From NCBI RefSeq assembly GCF_000379485.1, contig NZ_KB902314.1, positions 124,001 to 188,000 of the forward strand: DNA of 64,000 nucleotides. Direction: 5' to 3'. The stretch's first letter is position 1, and every line of letters begins with the position of its first letter. The DNA comes from Wenxinia marina DSM 24838. GTDB taxonomy: Bacteria; Pseudomonadota; Alphaproteobacteria; Rhodobacterales; Rhodobacteraceae. Both the position numbers and the translations under genes were made by a program. The notes under the pieces are model-generated. The model searched no databases and had not been told where the DNA came from. It worked only from the letters and a program-made list of their open reading frames with translations. Of this stretch, positions 46,395-56,681 are shown piece by piece.

Positions 46395-47723
46395 ATGGAC
46401 GAGTGGCGGCAGGCGAGTGCGGCGGAGCTCGGCCGCGGCATCGCGGCGGGCGGGATCGATCCCGAGGCGCTGGCCGAGACGTTCCTCGACGCCATCGGCG
46501 CCCATCCCGAGGCGTCCCGCATCTACGCCCGCGCCACGCCCGACCGCGCCCGCGCCGAGGCCAAGGCCGCCGCTGCCCGCGCCCGGACTGGCACCCGCCG
46601 CGGCCCGCTCGACGGGGTGCCGCTGTCGTGGAAGGACCTGTTCGACACCGCCGGCATCGCGACCGAGGCGGGGACCGCGCTGATGAAGGACCGCGTGCCG
46701 GATGCCGACGCGGCCGTCCTGCGGACCGCGACGCTCGGCGGGTCGGTCTGCCTCGGCAAGACGCACCTCAGCGAGATCGCCTTCTCCGGCCTCGGCTACA
46801 ACCCCATCACCGCCACCCCGCCGAACCGGCACGACCCCGACGCGGTGCCCGGCGGCTCGTCCTCCGGCGCCGCCGCGTCGGTGGCGTTCGGCCTCGCGCC
46901 CGCCGCCGTCGGCTCGGACACCGGCGGCTCCGTCCGCGTGCCCGCCGCCTGGGCCGACCTCGTCGGCTTCAAGCCGACCCACGCCGCGCTGCCGCTCACC
47001 GGCGCCGTGCCGCTCTGCACCTCGTTCGACACGATCGGACCGCTCTGCCGCAGCGTGGAGGATGCGGGCCTGATCTTCGCCCTGCTCGCCGGGCGCCGGG
47101 TGCCCGACCTGCGCGGGGGGTCCCTCGACGGCGTCCGCCTCGCCGTGCCGGAGGCGCTGGTGATGGACGACCTCGACCCGTCGCCCGCCGCGGCGTTCGA
47201 TGACGCCGTCGCGCGGCTGGAGGCGGCGGGGGCGACGATCGTCCGCCTGTCCGTGCCGATGGTCGCGCCGGCCTACGACCTTGCCGGCATCCTCTATTCC
47301 GCCGAGGCGTGGGCGTGGTGGCGCAGCCGGATCGAGCCGTCGCCCGGCGTGATGTTCTCCGAGATCCACGAGCGGGTCTCGGCCGGGGCAGGAGTGAGTG
47401 CCGCCGACTTCGTCGCGGGGTGGGACCGCCTGCGCGAACTGCGCCGCGACTGGACCGCGGCGACCGGGGGCGTGGACGCGGTCCTCTGCCCCACGGTCGC
47501 CCTGATGCCGCCGAAGGTCCGGGACATCGCCGGCGGCGGCGACGCCTACAAGGCCGCCAACCTCAAGACCCTGCGAAACACCCGCCTCGCCAACCTCTTC
47601 GGCCTGCCGTCGGTGACGCTGCCGACCGGAACGCCCGCCTGCGGCCTGATGCTGAACGGCGTGGCGGGGTCCGACCTGCGGCTGCTGCGCCTCGCGGCGG
47701 CGGCGGAGAGGGGGCTGGCCTGA
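46395..47723 (+). CDS. Amidase-signature-family amidase
   Basis: A protein of 442 residues. The Ser-Ser-Lys triad is visible: Lys in GVPLSWKDLFDTAG, the cis-Ser in VGSDTGGSVRVPAA, and the nucleophile Ser in DTGGSVR with PGGSSSGAAASVAFG upstream. The length fits non-GatA amidases acting on small amides. No gatB or gatC is nearby, so a role as Glu-tRNA amidotransferase is unlikely. ATG at 46395 follows GGAGAGG. Confidence 0.92.
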   Translation: MDEWRQASAAELGRGIAAGGIDPEALAETFLDAIGAHPEASRIYARATPDRARAEAKAAAARARTGTRRGPLDGVPLSWKDLFDTAGIATEAGTALMKDRVPDADAAVLRTATLGGSVCLGKTHLSEIAFSGLGYNPITATPPNRHDPDAVPGGSSSGAAASVAFGLAPAAVGSDTGGSVRVPAAWADLVGFKPTHAALPLTGAVPLCTSFDTIGPLCRSVEDAGLIFALLAGRRVPDLRGGSLDGVRLAVPEALVMDDLDPSPAAAFDDAVARLEAAGATIVRLSVPMVAPAYDLAGILYSAEAWAWWRSRIEPSPGVMFSEIHERVSAGAGVSAADFVAGWDRLRELRRDWTAATGGVDAVLCPTVALMPPKVRDIAGGGDAYKAANLKTLRNTRLANLFGLPSVTLPTGTPACGLMLNGVAGSDLRLLRLAAAAERGLA

Positions 47724-47727
47724 AGGG

Positions 47728-47749
47728 CGACGTCCGGATAGGGACGTCG
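47728..47749 (+). terminator. Hairpin behind the amidase stop
   Basis: A perfect 8-bp stem CGACGTCC/GGACGTCG with a 6-base loop starts five bases after the amidase stop. No T run follows, so it is a terminator only by position. Confidence 0.4.
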
Positions 47750-47784
47750 GAGGCACGGAGGTCGCCTCCCCCCCCGATGAACCC

Positions 47785-47855
47785 GCCCCGGGCTCGACCC
47801 GGGGCCTCGACGTTCTGGCGCTCTGACTCGCGAGGTCCCGGGTCAAGCCCGGGAC
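47785..47855. repeat. Two REP-like palindromes
   Basis: GCCCCGGG-CTCGA-CCCGGGGC lies at 47785-47805 and GTCCCGGG-TCAAG-CCCGGGAC at 47835-47855. Both are perfect 8-bp stems with 5-base loops. They lead into the longer repeats at 47891-48642. Confidence 0.85.
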
Positions 47856-47890
47856 GGGTTCCCTGGGGGGTGGAGCCCTAGCGACGCCAC

Positions 47891-48642
47891 CCCGCCCGGA
47901 ATCAGCCGCCTGGGAAGATGCTCGAAGTCATGCGGGGGTGGAGGGATCGACCGCCCTCACCGCCGCGTCCGGGCGTCTGCCTGCGCCGGACGCCGCCCCT
48001 CCGGTTCCGTTGCGTCTGCGTCGCGATGGCGCCGCGCGGCGCTGCCTCGTGGGCCCTTCCGCCCCGTCGTCCCGAAAGTCACAACCCCGCGCAAGTCCGC
48101 CGGGTCAAGCTCGGGACGGGTGCCAAGCCACCCCGCCCGGAATCAGCCGCGCAAGCGGCCCGGGCAGCGTCTGGCCGCCCCCCGGCCAGACGCTTCCTCG
48201 CCGCCTGGAAGACGATCGAGGTCATGCGGGGGAGGGGGAATAAACCGCCCTTACCGCGGCGTCGGAGCGTCTGCCCGCGGCCAGACGCTGCCCTCCCGTC
48301 GTCCCTGCGCAGCGTCGAAGCGTCGGGGTCCCGGGTCAGGCCCGGGACGGGTGTACGTCCGGACCCGACCGTTTCGGCTCCCCCGCCCGGAACAGCCGCG
48401 CGAGCGGCCCGGGCAGCGTCTGGCCGCCCCCCGACCAGACGCTTCCTCGCCGCCTGGAAGACGATCGAAGTCATGCGGGGGAGGGGGAATATGCCACCCT
48501 TGCCGCCGCGTCCGGGCGTCTGCCTGCGCCGGACGCCGCCCCTCCGGTCTGTCGCGCGTGCGTCGCGATGCGCCGCGCGGCGCTGCCGCGCGGCCCCTCC
48601 CGCCCCGTTGTCCCGAAAGCCACAAGCCCGCGCAAATCCGCC
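47891..48642. repeat. Three tandem copies of a ~245-bp repeat
   Basis: Copies start at 47891, 48132 and 48382, each with CCGCCCGGAA. In the same order each contains a CGAxGTCATGCGGGGG block (near 47923, 48217 and 48467). The second and third share an 11-bp hairpin GCGTCTGGCCG/CGGCCAGACGC region. Copies 1 and 3 share a long GCGTCCGGGCGTCTGCCTGC block and a CCGAAAGxCACAA end. No gene is carried. Together with 47724-47890 this makes about 1 kb without a gene. Confidence 0.8.
48328..48348. repeat. REP-like palindrome inside the second long repeat
   Basis: GTCCCGGG-TCAGG-CCCGGGAC is a perfect 8-bp stem. A degenerate copy occurs at the corresponding end of the first repeat (48100-48116). Confidence 0.8.
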
Positions 48643-48737
48643 TCTTTTTCTGGACACTCCCGCCCCCGGCACTCTACTCTCACCCCCAAAGCGGGGCGTC
48701 ACGATCCCGCGCCAGAGGCAGTAGCAGGACCCCGCTC

Positions 48738-49913
48738 GTGTTCCCGACCCGGTTCGCGGACCTCCCCGATTATGCGTTTCCGCGACTGCGGAAGCTGCTC
48801 GACGTCCACGATGCGGGCGGCGAGCCGATCGCCATGACCATCGGAGAGCCGCAGCACCCGTTCCCGGAATGGATCGGCGACATCCTCGCCGACTCGGTGG
48901 AGGGATTCGGCGCCTATCCCCCCAACGAGGGCACGCCGGAGCTGCTGGCCGCGATCGCCGGCTGGCTGACCCGCCGTTATTCCGTCGTTCTCGGCCCCGA
49001 CCGGCTGATCGTGCTGAACGGCACCCGCGAGGGCCTCTACAACGCCGCGATGGCGCTGTGCCCCGAGACCAAGAACGGCGCCCGGCCCGCGGTCCTGATC
49101 CCGAACCCGTTCTACCAGGTCTATGCCATCGGCGCGCTGTCCGTGGGCGCCGAGCCGGTCTACGTCCCGGCGACCGAGGCGACCGGCTTCCTGCCCGACT
49201 ACGCGTCGCTGCCGAAGGACGTCCTCGACCGCACCGCGCTCGCCTACGTCTGCTCGCCCGCGAACCCGCAGGGCTCGGTCGCGGACGCCGCCTACTGGAC
49301 CGAACTGCTGACCCTCGCCGAGCGGCACGATTTCACCATCCTCGCCGACGAGTGCTATTCCGAGATCTACCGCGACGCCGCCCCGACCGGCGCTCTGGAG
49401 GTCGCCCGCGACATGCGCGCCGACCCCGAGCGGCTGGTGGTCTTCCACTCGCTGTCCAAACGGTCGAACCTGCCGGGCCTGCGCGCGGGCTTCGCCGCCG
49501 GCGGGCCGCAGTCGATCGCGCGGATGCGCCAGCTGCGGGCCTATGCGGGTGCGCCGCTGCCGCTGCCGCTGCAGAAGGTGGCCGAGAAGGTCTGGGCCGA
49601 CGACGGCCACGTGACCGAGAACCGCGCCCTCTACGCGCAGAAGTACCGCGAGGCGGACCGCATCCTGAAGGGCGTGGACGGCTACCGGCCGCCGCCTGCG
49701 GGCTTCTTCCTGTGGCTGCCGGTGGAGGATGACGAGCAGGCGGCGCTCAAGCTGTGGACCGAGACCGGCGTCCGGGTGCTGCCCGGCGGCTATCTCGGCC
49801 GCGACACCGGGGACGGCAACCCCGGCAAGAAATTCATCCGGGTCGCCATGGTGGCCCCCACGCAGGAGATGGCCCGCGGGCTGACGCTCCTGCGCGACTG
49901 TCTATACGGGTAG
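48738..49913 (+). CDS. Class I/II pyridoxal-phosphate aminotransferase
   Basis: A protein of 391 residues. [15 protein letters not shown] and [18 protein letters not shown] start the fold. [24 protein letters not shown] and [17 protein letters not shown] hold the cofactor-binding Asn, Asp/Tyr and the Schiff-base Lys. It resembles the succinyl-diaminopimelate (DapC-like) aminotransferases, but the substrate is not certain. GTG at 48738 is the only sensible start, with AGGA eight bases before. It precedes ftsK by 13 bases. Confidence 0.9.
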   Translation: MFPTRFADLPDYAFPRLRKLLDVHDAGGEPIAMTIGEPQHPFPEWIGDILADSVEGFGAYPPNEGTPELLAAIAGWLTRRYSVVLGPDRLIVLNGTREGLYNAAMALCPETKNGARPAVLIPNPFYQVYAIGALSVGAEPVYVPATEATGFLPDYASLPKDVLDRTALAYVCSPANPQGSVADAAYWTELLTLAERHDFTILADECYSEIYRDAAPTGALEVARDMRADPERLVVFHSLSKRSNLPGLRAGFAAGGPQSIARMRQLRAYAGAPLPLPLQKVAEKVWADDGHVTENRALYAQKYREADRILKGVDGYRPPPAGFFLWLPVEDDEQAALKLWTETGVRVLPGGYLGRDTGDGNPGKKFIRVAMVAPTQEMARGLTLLRDCLYG

Positions 49914-49926
49914 GAACGAGGCGACG

Positions 49927-52900
49927 ATGGCGTACCAGACGAGGGGACGGGACCCGCTGATCGACAGCTCCATGCAGGCGGCGATCGAGAAGCGCGGCAA
50001 GGAGCTGATCGGCCTGGCGCTGATCGGCGCCGCCTGCCTCTGCGCCGCGATGCTGGGCAGCTACACGCCGGACGATCCGAACTGGCTGCTGGCGTCCGAC
50101 GCGCCGGTGCAGAACTGGCTCGGCCGGTTCGGCGCGTCGATGTCCCACCCCCTCATCATGATCGTCGGCCGTGCCGCGTGGCTGGTGCCCCTGCTGCTGG
50201 CCGCCTGGGGCGTGCGCCTCGCCGGCCACTGGGGCGAGGAGCGGGCGCTGGGCCGGGTGATCTTCGCCCCGATCGCCGTCGCCCTCGGCGCGGTCTACGG
50301 CGCGACGCTGACGCCCGGCGTCGACTGGCCGCACTCGTTCGGCGTCGGCGGCCTGTTCGGCGATACCGTCCTGTCCGTGATCCTTACCGTGCTGCCCTTC
50401 GGCGCCGGGATCGCGGCCAAGCTGATGAGCCTGATCGCCGGGCTCGCGATGCTGACGGTCCTCGCCTACGCGCTGGGGTTCACCAACCGCGAACTCAAGC
50501 TGGGGGTCCGCTGGATCCTCTACGGGATCATCGTCAGCTACGACCTGACGCTGCGCCTCATGGGCCGCACCGCCGACCTGTCGGGCCGCGCCGCCCGCGA
50601 GGTGCAGGGTCGCGTCGCCGACAAGATGGCCGAGCGCCGCGCCGTCGCCGACGAGCGCCGCGCCCGCATCGCCGAGGAGCAGGCGGCCGAGCGGCTGGTG
50701 CCGATGCCGCACGAGCGTCCCCGCCCCGCGGCGGCCGAGGCGGCCCGCCCCGCGTCCCGCGCCGCCGCGGTGATCCGCCACGAGCCGGTCATGCCGCCGG
50801 GCTATCAGCCCGCCGCCCAGGATTCCGTCCCCGCCGCCCGCATTGCGGCGCCGGTCGCCGAGCGCGCGGCCTCTCCCGCGCCGCAGCCCGCGCGGCCGGC
50901 GGGTCAGCCGCGCATGGCTGCGCCCAAGATGCCGCCTGCCGCGCCGCTGGCCGCGCCCGCCCGCGCGATGGAGCCCGAGGCGCCGCAGCCGCGCCGTTTC
51001 CTGTCCGGCCTGTTCGGCCGCGGCGAGGACGAAGGGCCGCGCATGCCGGTCCCGGAACTGCCCGAGAGCCCCGAGCGCGCCGCCCAGGTCGACGCGCCCG
51101 ACGGCGAGCGCATCCGCGACCGGATCGCCAGCGCCATCCGCGCCCGGCAGCAGCCGGTCGAACCCCCTCCGCCTCCGGTGGCGGAGCGGCCCCGGGGCCC
51201 CCGGCCGCTGATCCTCGACACCACGCGCCCGCGCCTGCGCGGCGAACCCCCGCTCGCCGCCGCCCGGACGGAACCGGCGCTGACCGCGCCGCGGGCCGAG
51301 CCGACCTTCGCCGGCTCCCGCGCCGAACCCGCCCTGACCGCCTCCCGCGCCGAGCCGCCGCTCACCGGCCCGTCCCGCGCCGCCCCGGCGCGCCGCGCCG
51401 CGCTGCCGCCGGCGCCGGACTGGAACGCCGCGCCCTATACCGAGGACGACATCCTCGACGCCGGCGATGGCTGGATGCCCGAAGACCCGGCGCCGCAGCC
51501 GGCCCTCACGGCCACGCCGCTGTTCGAGACCGAGGACGATCCGGCCCCGCCCCCGCAGGCCGCGCCGCAACCGATGCCGCGCGCCCCCGAGGCGCAGCCG
51601 CGCAAGGCCGTCGTCCATACCGGCGCCGCCCGCCCCGCCCCCTCCGCCCGCGCGAAGGCCGAGGCGCAGCCCAAGCTGCCGCTGGAGGACAAGTTCGCCG
51701 ACTACGAGATGCCGCCCCTCAACCTCCTCGCCGACCCGGCCGAGGTGCAGCGGCACCACCTGTCGAACGAGGCGCTGGAAGAGAACGCGCGGATGCTGGA
51801 GTCCGTCCTCGACGATTACGGCGTGAAGGGCGAGATCGTCTCGGTCCGTCCTGGCCCGGTCGTCACCATGTACGAGCTGGAGCCGGCGCCGGGCCTCAAG
51901 GCCTCCCGCGTGATCGGCCTCGCCGACGACATCGCGCGGTCGATGTCGGCCCTCTCCGCCCGCGTCTCGACGGTGCCCGGCCGGTCGGTCATCGGGATCG
52001 AATTGCCGAACGCGAACCGCGAGAAGGTCGTCCTGCGCGAGATCCTGTCCGCCCGCGACTTCGGCGACACGCAGATGAAGCTGCCCCTCGCCCTCGGCAA
52101 GGATATCGGAGGCGAGGCGGTCGTGGCGAACCTCGCCAAGATGCCGCACCTGCTGATCGCCGGCACCACCGGCTCGGGCAAGTCGGTGGCGATCAACACG
52201 ATGATCCTGAGCCTCCTCTACCGGCTGACGCCGGAGGAGTGCCGGCTCATCATGATTGACCCCAAGATGCTGGAGCTGTCGGTCTACGACGGCATTCCGC
52301 ACCTCCTGTCCCCCGTCGTCACCGACCCCAAGAAGGCGGTCGTGGCCCTCAAATGGGTCGTGGGCGAGATGGAGGAGCGCTACCGCAAGATGTCCAAGAT
52401 GGGCGTGCGCAACATCGACGGCTACAACGGCCGGGTGAAGGAAGCGCTGGCCCGCGGCGAGTGCTTCGAGCGCACCGTGCAGACCGGCTTCGACGAGGAC
52501 ACGGGCGATCCGATCTTCGAGACCGAGGAGATCGTGCCCGAGGCGATGCCCTACATCGTCGTCATCGTCGACGAGATGGCGGACCTGATGATGGTCGCGG
52601 GCAAGGAGATCGAGGCCTGCATCCAGCGCCTCGCCCAGATGGCGCGGGCCTCCGGCATCCACCTCATCATGGCGACGCAGCGGCCCTCGGTGGACGTCAT
52701 CACCGGCACGATCAAGGCGAACTTCCCGACCCGGATCTCCTTCCAGGTGACGTCGAAGATCGACAGCCGCACCATCCTCGGCGAGCAGGGGGCCGAGCAG
52801 CTCCTCGGCATGGGCGACATGCTGTACATGGCCGGCGGCAGCCGCATCACCCGCGTCCACGGGCCCTTCTGCTCGGACGAGGAGGTCGAGGAGATCGTGA

Positions 52901-53220
52901 CCTTCCTCAAGGGCTTCGGCCCGCCGGACTATGTCGGCGGCGTGGTGGAAGGCCCGGACGAGGACCGCGAGAACGACATCGACGCGGTGCTGGGACTCGG
53001 CGGTGGCGACGGCGGCGCGACGGGGGACGAGGCGCTGTACGACCAGGCGGTGCAGATCGTCGCGCGCGACCGCAAGTGCTCCACCTCCTATATCCAGCGC
53101 AAGCTGGCGATCGGCTACAACAAGGCCGCCCGCCTGGTGGAGCAGATGGAGGAGCAGGGGGTCGTCTCGGCCTCGAACCACGTCGGCAAGCGCGAGGTCC
53201 TGGTGCCGGAGCCGCACTGA
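49927..53220 (+). CDS. ftsK: DNA translocase FtsK
   Basis: A protein of 1097 residues that couples chromosome segregation to cell division. Four or so N-terminal membrane segments (about residues 28-210) are followed by a long Pro/Ala/Arg-rich linker (about 215-590). The motor domain has Walker [15 protein letters not shown] near residue 745 and Walker [16 protein letters not shown] near residue 876. [21 protein letters not shown] is a family mark. The C-terminal winged-helix gamma domain (about 1030-1097) would read KOPS sequences and touch XerD. It follows the aminotransferase closely. Confidence 0.97.
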   Translation: MAYQTRGRDPLIDSSMQAAIEKRGKELIGLALIGAACLCAAMLGSYTPDDPNWLLASDAPVQNWLGRFGASMSHPLIMIVGRAAWLVPLLLAAWGVRLAGHWGEERALGRVIFAPIAVALGAVYGATLTPGVDWPHSFGVGGLFGDTVLSVILTVLPFGAGIAAKLMSLIAGLAMLTVLAYALGFTNRELKLGVRWILYGIIVSYDLTLRLMGRTADLSGRAAREVQGRVADKMAERRAVADERRARIAEEQAAERLVPMPHERPRPAAAEAARPASRAAAVIRHEPVMPPGYQPAAQDSVPAARIAAPVAERAASPAPQPARPAGQPRMAAPKMPPAAPLAAPARAMEPEAPQPRRFLSGLFGRGEDEGPRMPVPELPESPERAAQVDAPDGERIRDRIASAIRARQQPVEPPPPPVAERPRGPRPLILDTTRPRLRGEPPLAAARTEPALTAPRAEPTFAGSRAEPALTASRAEPPLTGPSRAAPARRAALPPAPDWNAAPYTEDDILDAGDGWMPEDPAPQPALTATPLFETEDDPAPPPQAAPQPMPRAPEAQPRKAVVHTGAARPAPSARAKAEAQPKLPLEDKFADYEMPPLNLLADPAEVQRHHLSNEALEENARMLESVLDDYGVKGEIVSVRPGPVVTMYELEPAPGLKASRVIGLADDIARSMSALSARVSTVPGRSVIGIELPNANREKVVLREILSARDFGDTQMKLPLALGKDIGGEAVVANLAKMPHLLIAGTTGSGKSVAINTMILSLLYRLTPEECRLIMIDPKMLELSVYDGIPHLLSPVVTDPKKAVVALKWVVGEMEERYRKMSKMGVRNIDGYNGRVKEALARGECFERTVQTGFDEDTGDPIFETEEIVPEAMPYIVVIVDEMADLMMVAGKEIEACIQRLAQMARASGIHLIMATQRPSVDVITGTIKANFPTRISFQVTSKIDSRTILGEQGAEQLLGMGDMLYMAGGSRITRVHGPFCSDEEVEEIVTFLKGFGPPDYVGGVVEGPDEDRENDIDAVLGLGGGDGGATGDEALYDQAVQIVARDRKCSTSYIQRKLAIGYNKAARLVEQMEEQGVVSASNHVGKREVLVPEPH

Positions 53221-53222
53221 GC

Positions 53223-53274
53223 CACGATTTCCGCGCGGAAATCGTGCACGGAAATCACGCGATTTTCCGTGCAC
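53223..53274. repeat. Two overlapping palindromes behind ftsK
   Basis: Positions 53223-53246 form a perfect 24-bp palindrome (half CACGATTTCCGC). The second has 11-base arms GTGCACGGAAA/TTTCCGTGCAC at 53244-53254 and 53264-53274. It lies between the convergent ftsK and dps-like genes, starting two bases after the ftsK stop codon. No T run follows. Confidence 0.85.
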
Positions 53275-53330
53275 CCAACGGCATAGGCCGGGACACTGCC
53301 CCGGCCTTCTGCCGTCCGAAGTCGGATACC

Positions 53331-53810
53331 TTACGGCTTGGCGTTCGCCCCGATGAACCAGGCGTCCTTGTCGAGCTGGCGGCTCACCTCGGTGAACAGA
53401 TCCTCGGTATCGCTGTCGCCCGCGTCGCCCGCGGCCTCGATCGCCTTGCGGACCTTCTCGCCCTGGTCCTTGAACAGATCGGTCAGCGTCCTGACGTGGA
53501 CGGCGATGTCCTCCTCCTCGGTCGGGTAGGCCTTCAGCGTCGCCTTCTCCGCCACCGCCTCGGCCGTGCCGTGGGGAAAGCCGCAAAGGGTCGTCACCCG
53601 CTCGGCCATCAGATCCGCGCCCTCGCGCAGGCGGTCCGCCACCTCGTCCAGCAGCTCGTGCACCCCGATGAAGCCGGGCCCCTTCAGCGTCCAGTGCGCC
53701 TGCTTGACCGCGAGGGTCAGGGCGATCTGGTCGGCGAGCCGCTCGTTGAGGATCTCGCAGACCTTGGTGCGGGTCTGGGCGGACAGGCCGCCGGCAAAGT
53801 TCTCGGGCAT
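53331..53810 (-). CDS. dps: Dps-family DNA-protecting ferritin-like protein
   Basis: A protein of 159 residues. VKQAHWTLKGPGFIGVHELLDEVADRLREGADLMAER carries the His, Asp and Glu of the inter-subunit ferroxidase site. The C-terminal TEDLFTEVSRQLDKDAWFIGA is typical of Dps. Such proteins form 12-mer shells that oxidise iron with peroxide and can coat DNA. It faces ftsK and is divergent from lolA, with 246 bases before lolA in which nothing further was recognised. Confidence 0.9.
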   Translation of the reverse strand: MPENFAGGLSAQTRTKVCEILNERLADQIALTLAVKQAHWTLKGPGFIGVHELLDEVADRLREGADLMAERVTTLCGFPHGTAEAVAEKATLKAYPTEEEDIAVHVRTLTDLFKDQGEKVRKAIEAAGDAGDSDTEDLFTEVSRQLDKDAWFIGANAKP

Positions 53811-54056
53811 GGGGGTCTTCCTTGCATTGTCGTCAGTCCGGGGCGGGAGACCCCGTCGCGGGCAGAACGGCGGCGGCTCCGCCCGGTTCCGGCGCGGCTC
53901 GCGCGCAGTGCGCCGGAACCCCGGCAGGGACGAACGGTTATCGCCCGGCCACGGGGGTGTTATCGTCTAGCCGAGGGTTTTCCGGCACGACGCCCCATAT
54001 CCCCGGGACACAGCGCCGGCAGGGCCGGCCCCCGACGACCGAAAGGCACCGACACG

Positions 54057-54668
54057 ATGTACCGACGCCACCTTCTTGCGCTTCTCGCGGCTGCGCCGCT
54101 CGCCGCCGGCCTCGCCGCGCCCGCGCATGCCCAGCAACTGTCGCTGAACGAGATCTCGGCCTACCTGAACGGGATGCAGACCGCGACCGGCGGCTTCACG
54201 CAGATCAACGCGGACGGAACGATCTCCACCGGCACCGTCTACATCAAGCGGCCTGGCCGCGTCCGGTTCGAGTACAACCCGCCCGAGCGCGCGCTGACCG
54301 TCGCCGGCGGCGGCTCGGTCGCCGTGTTCGACGGCCGCTCGAACGACAACCCGCAGCGCTACCCGCTGAACACGACGCCGCTGTCGATCATCCTCGCCCA
54401 GAACGTGAACCTCGGGCAGGCTAACATGGTCACCGGCCACACCTCGGACGGCACCACCACGACGGTGACGGCGCAGGACCCGGCGCACCCCGAATACGGC
54501 TCGATCCAGCTGAAGTTCACCGCCAACCCGGTCGAGCTGCGCCAGTGGGTCATCACGGACGACACCGGCACCCAGACGACGGTGATCCTGAACGACCTGC
54601 GGACCGGCGTCTCGGTCGGCGACATCCTGTTCAACATCCAGGCCGCGACCCGCAACTGGAACGGTTGA
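54057..54668 (+). CDS. lolA: Outer-membrane lipoprotein carrier LolA
   Basis: A periplasmic protein of 203 residues that ferries lipoproteins from LolCDE to LolB. A signal peptide spans about residues 1-25, with HAQQLSLNEISAYLNGM after it. GGFTQINADGTISTGTVYIKRPGRVRFEYNPPE is the LolA core. The frame is open far upstream, and the signal peptide fixes ATG at 54057, with AAAGG about ten bases before. The next gene starts one base after its stop. Confidence 0.93.
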   Translation: MYRRHLLALLAAAPLAAGLAAPAHAQQLSLNEISAYLNGMQTATGGFTQINADGTISTGTVYIKRPGRVRFEYNPPERALTVAGGGSVAVFDGRSNDNPQRYPLNTTPLSIILAQNVNLGQANMVTGHTSDGTTTTVTAQDPAHPEYGSIQLKFTANPVELRQWVITDDTGTQTTVILNDLRTGVSVGDILFNIQAATRNWNG

Positions 54669-54669
54669 G

Positions 54670-55059
54670 GTGGCCCGCGTCGAGCATGTGGCGCTGTGGA
54701 CGCGCGACCTGGAGGGCCAGGCGGCCTTCTGGGCCGACGTCTTCGGCGCCACGCTCGGCCCGGTCTACGAGAGCCGGAACAGGCCCGGCTTCCGCTCGGT
54801 CTTCGCGACCCTGCCCGACGGGCCGCGGCTGGAGCTGATGACCGGCCCGTGGGTCGGGGCGGCCGCCACGACCGAGGACGAGGGCTGGGCCCACGTCGCC
54901 GTGGCGCTGGGCGACCGGGCGGCCGTGGACGCGGCGGCGGCCCGGATGCGGACCGCCGGCCGACTCGTTTCGGGCCCGAGGGAGACCGGCGACGGCTACT
55001 ACGAGGCGGTCATCCGCGCGCCCGGCGGCTGCCTCGTCGAGATCATGGCCGACTTCTGA
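54670..55059 (+). CDS. VOC-family (glyoxalase-like) protein
   Basis: A protein of 129 residues starting with GTG one base after lolA. It begins ARVEHVALWTRDLEGQAAFWADVFGA and ends APGGCLVEIMADF, with the two half-modules of a VOC fold. His in the first strand and Glu in the last (VEIMA) fit metal-binding positions. The substrate is unknown. Coupling to lolA is probably only positional. Confidence 0.85.
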   Translation: MARVEHVALWTRDLEGQAAFWADVFGATLGPVYESRNRPGFRSVFATLPDGPRLELMTGPWVGAAATTEDEGWAHVAVALGDRAAVDAAAARMRTAGRLVSGPRETGDGYYEAVIRAPGGCLVEIMADF

Positions 55060-55063
55060 GACC

Positions 55064-55648
55064 TCAGATCCGGCCGCAGCGCCTCAGCTGCGTGTCGTAC
55101 AGCACCGCCCGCGCCTCCAGCTCTCCCGCGACGCGCATCAGCCAGGCCTTGGCCCGGTAGCTGCCGTTGCGATAGCCGGTGCGCCCCTCATGATAGGCGA
55201 GGTACTGGTTGCGGGTGTCGTGCAGCGGGATACCCAGCTCCTGCAGGGTCTGCCGCATGTACCAGCCCATGAAATCGGTGGCGTCGTCGATGTCGTCGCG
55301 CTGGGCCCGCGGGGCGGGCCGCATCCGCTGATACTCTTCCCAGGTGCCGTCCAGCGCCTGCGAATAGCCGTAGGCCGACGATTGCCGGCCGATCGGAATC
55401 ACCCCCAGCGCGAACTGGTGCGGGGTGCGGGCGTTCCCGATGAATTTCGATTCCTGATAGATCATCGCCATCAGCACGGGCGTCGGAACGCCCCATTCCC
55501 GCTGGACCGCGCGGAACGCCCGCGCGTAGTGCGGCCGCTGCTGCAATATCGAACAGGCGTCGTCGAGGTTGCGCGGGGCCTCGAAGTTCCGTGACCCGCA
55601 CGAGGCCACGAGCAACATCAGGACCGCGGCGCGAAGGAGTCTGCTCAT
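55064..55648 (-). CDS. Lytic-transglycosylase-like lipoprotein
   Basis: A protein of 194 residues with a lipoprotein signal (AAVLMLLVASCGSRN, lipobox Cys at about 17). The mature part has QREWGVPTPVLMAMIYQESKF, with a Glu placed as in SLT-fold catalytic sites. GYSQALDGTWEEYQRM and NQYLAYHEGRTGYRNGSY resemble the rest of the goose-lysozyme-like fold. It likely sits in the outer membrane and acts on peptidoglycan; activity is not proven. ATG at 55648 is preceded by GAGAGG. Confidence 0.8.
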   Translation of the reverse strand: MSRLLRAAVLMLLVASCGSRNFEAPRNLDDACSILQQRPHYARAFRAVQREWGVPTPVLMAMIYQESKFIGNARTPHQFALGVIPIGRQSSAYGYSQALDGTWEEYQRMRPAPRAQRDDIDDATDFMGWYMRQTLQELGIPLHDTRNQYLAYHEGRTGYRNGSYRAKAWLMRVAGELEARAVLYDTQLRRCGRI

Positions 55649-55716
55649 CTGCCTCTCGCTCGTCGCGTTATGTTTTTCTGGCATCCTAGCCGAAACCGCG
55701 CCGCGAGGAAACTGAG

Positions 55717-56597
55717 TCAGAGCAGGACGGCGAGAAGCAGCGGTAGTCCTGCGACAGAGACGGCGGTGGAGGCGACGACGAGGCCGGCCACCGCCTCGGC
55801 ATCGGCGCCGTACTTCTCGGCCAGCAGGTAGGACGTGACCGCCACCGGCGTCGCGATCTGCAGCACCAGCACCCCGTGCGCCACCGGCGACAGGTCGAAC
55901 GCCCGGCCGACGGCCCAGGCGATCCCCGCCGCCGCCACGGCCTTGATCAGCGACAGGACGACCGACCACCCGATCCGCCCGGCCGTCAGCCGCGCGACCG
56001 CGACGCCCAGCGTCATCAGCATCATCGGGATCGCCATCTGGCCCACCAGCTCGATCGTGCGGGTCAGCGGCTCGGGCGTCTGCCAGCCTCGCCACAGGAA
56101 CAGCGAGCCGGCGAGCGTGGCCCAGACCAGCGGCTCGCGGACCATCGCCCCGGCCCGCCGCCGCCGGCGACCAGCCACAGGCCCAGCGTGAAGCTCAGCA
56201 CGATGGACACCGCGAAGATCGCCACCGCGAACCCCAGCCCCGCCGCGCCGAACGCGAACAGCGCCATCGGCAGGCCGAGATTTCCCGTATTGCCGAAGAT
56301 CAGCGGCGCGAGGTACGTCCGCCGGTCCAGCCCGGCCACCGCGACGAGGAGGCCCATCGTCACCGCGAGCCCGCCATGCGCCGCGAGCGCGGCCAGCGAC
56401 ACCGCCGCCAGGTCGCCCGGGTCCACCTCGGTCTGCATCAGTGCCGCGAAGATCAGGCAGGGCAGCGACAGCGTCATCGACAGCCGCGTGACGAACTCCA
56501 CCCGGTAGTCCAGGCCCGCCCGTGCCCATGCGAAGCCCGCCCCGGCCACCAGAAATACCGGCAGCGTCACGGAAATCACCGTCCAGACGAGGTCCAC
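55717..56597 (-). pseudogene. AEC-family (auxin efflux carrier-like) permease split by a frameshift
   Basis: Two minus-strand reading frames together make one normal AEC permease of about 293 residues. The first part starts with GTG at 56597 (VDLVWTVISVTLPVFLVAGAGFAWA) and includes APLIFGNTGNLGLPMALFAFG. It stops making sense after LGLWLVAGGGG at about 56165. The second part continues with MVREPLVWATLAGSLFLWRGW and runs to LAVLL at 55717. One missing base in a GGC/GGG-rich tract (about 56150-56170) explains the break. A sequencing error in that tract is possible; otherwise the gene is dead. Confidence 0.82.
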
Positions 56598-56681
56598 AGA
56601 CTGTTTCCCCTGCTTTTCGGGCCCAACCGTGGACAGACGGCCCCCCCGGCGCGTATGAACGGCCGAGGGGCACTTATCCAT

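Noticed and set aside
47891-48642. CRISPR array
   Set aside because: The repeats are about 245 bp, only three copies, with no short constant repeat plus unique spacers, and no cas genes nearby.
48120-48737. N-terminal extension of the aminotransferase through the repeat region
   Set aside because: The frame is open but encodes Pro/Arg/Ala-rich low-complexity sequence from the repeats. The conserved fold starts right after the GTG at 48738.
49834-53586. Open frame of 1250 codons on the minus strand opposite ftsK
   Set aside because: Low-complexity Arg/Gly/Ala/His sequence with no family resemblance; the real gene is ftsK on the plus strand.
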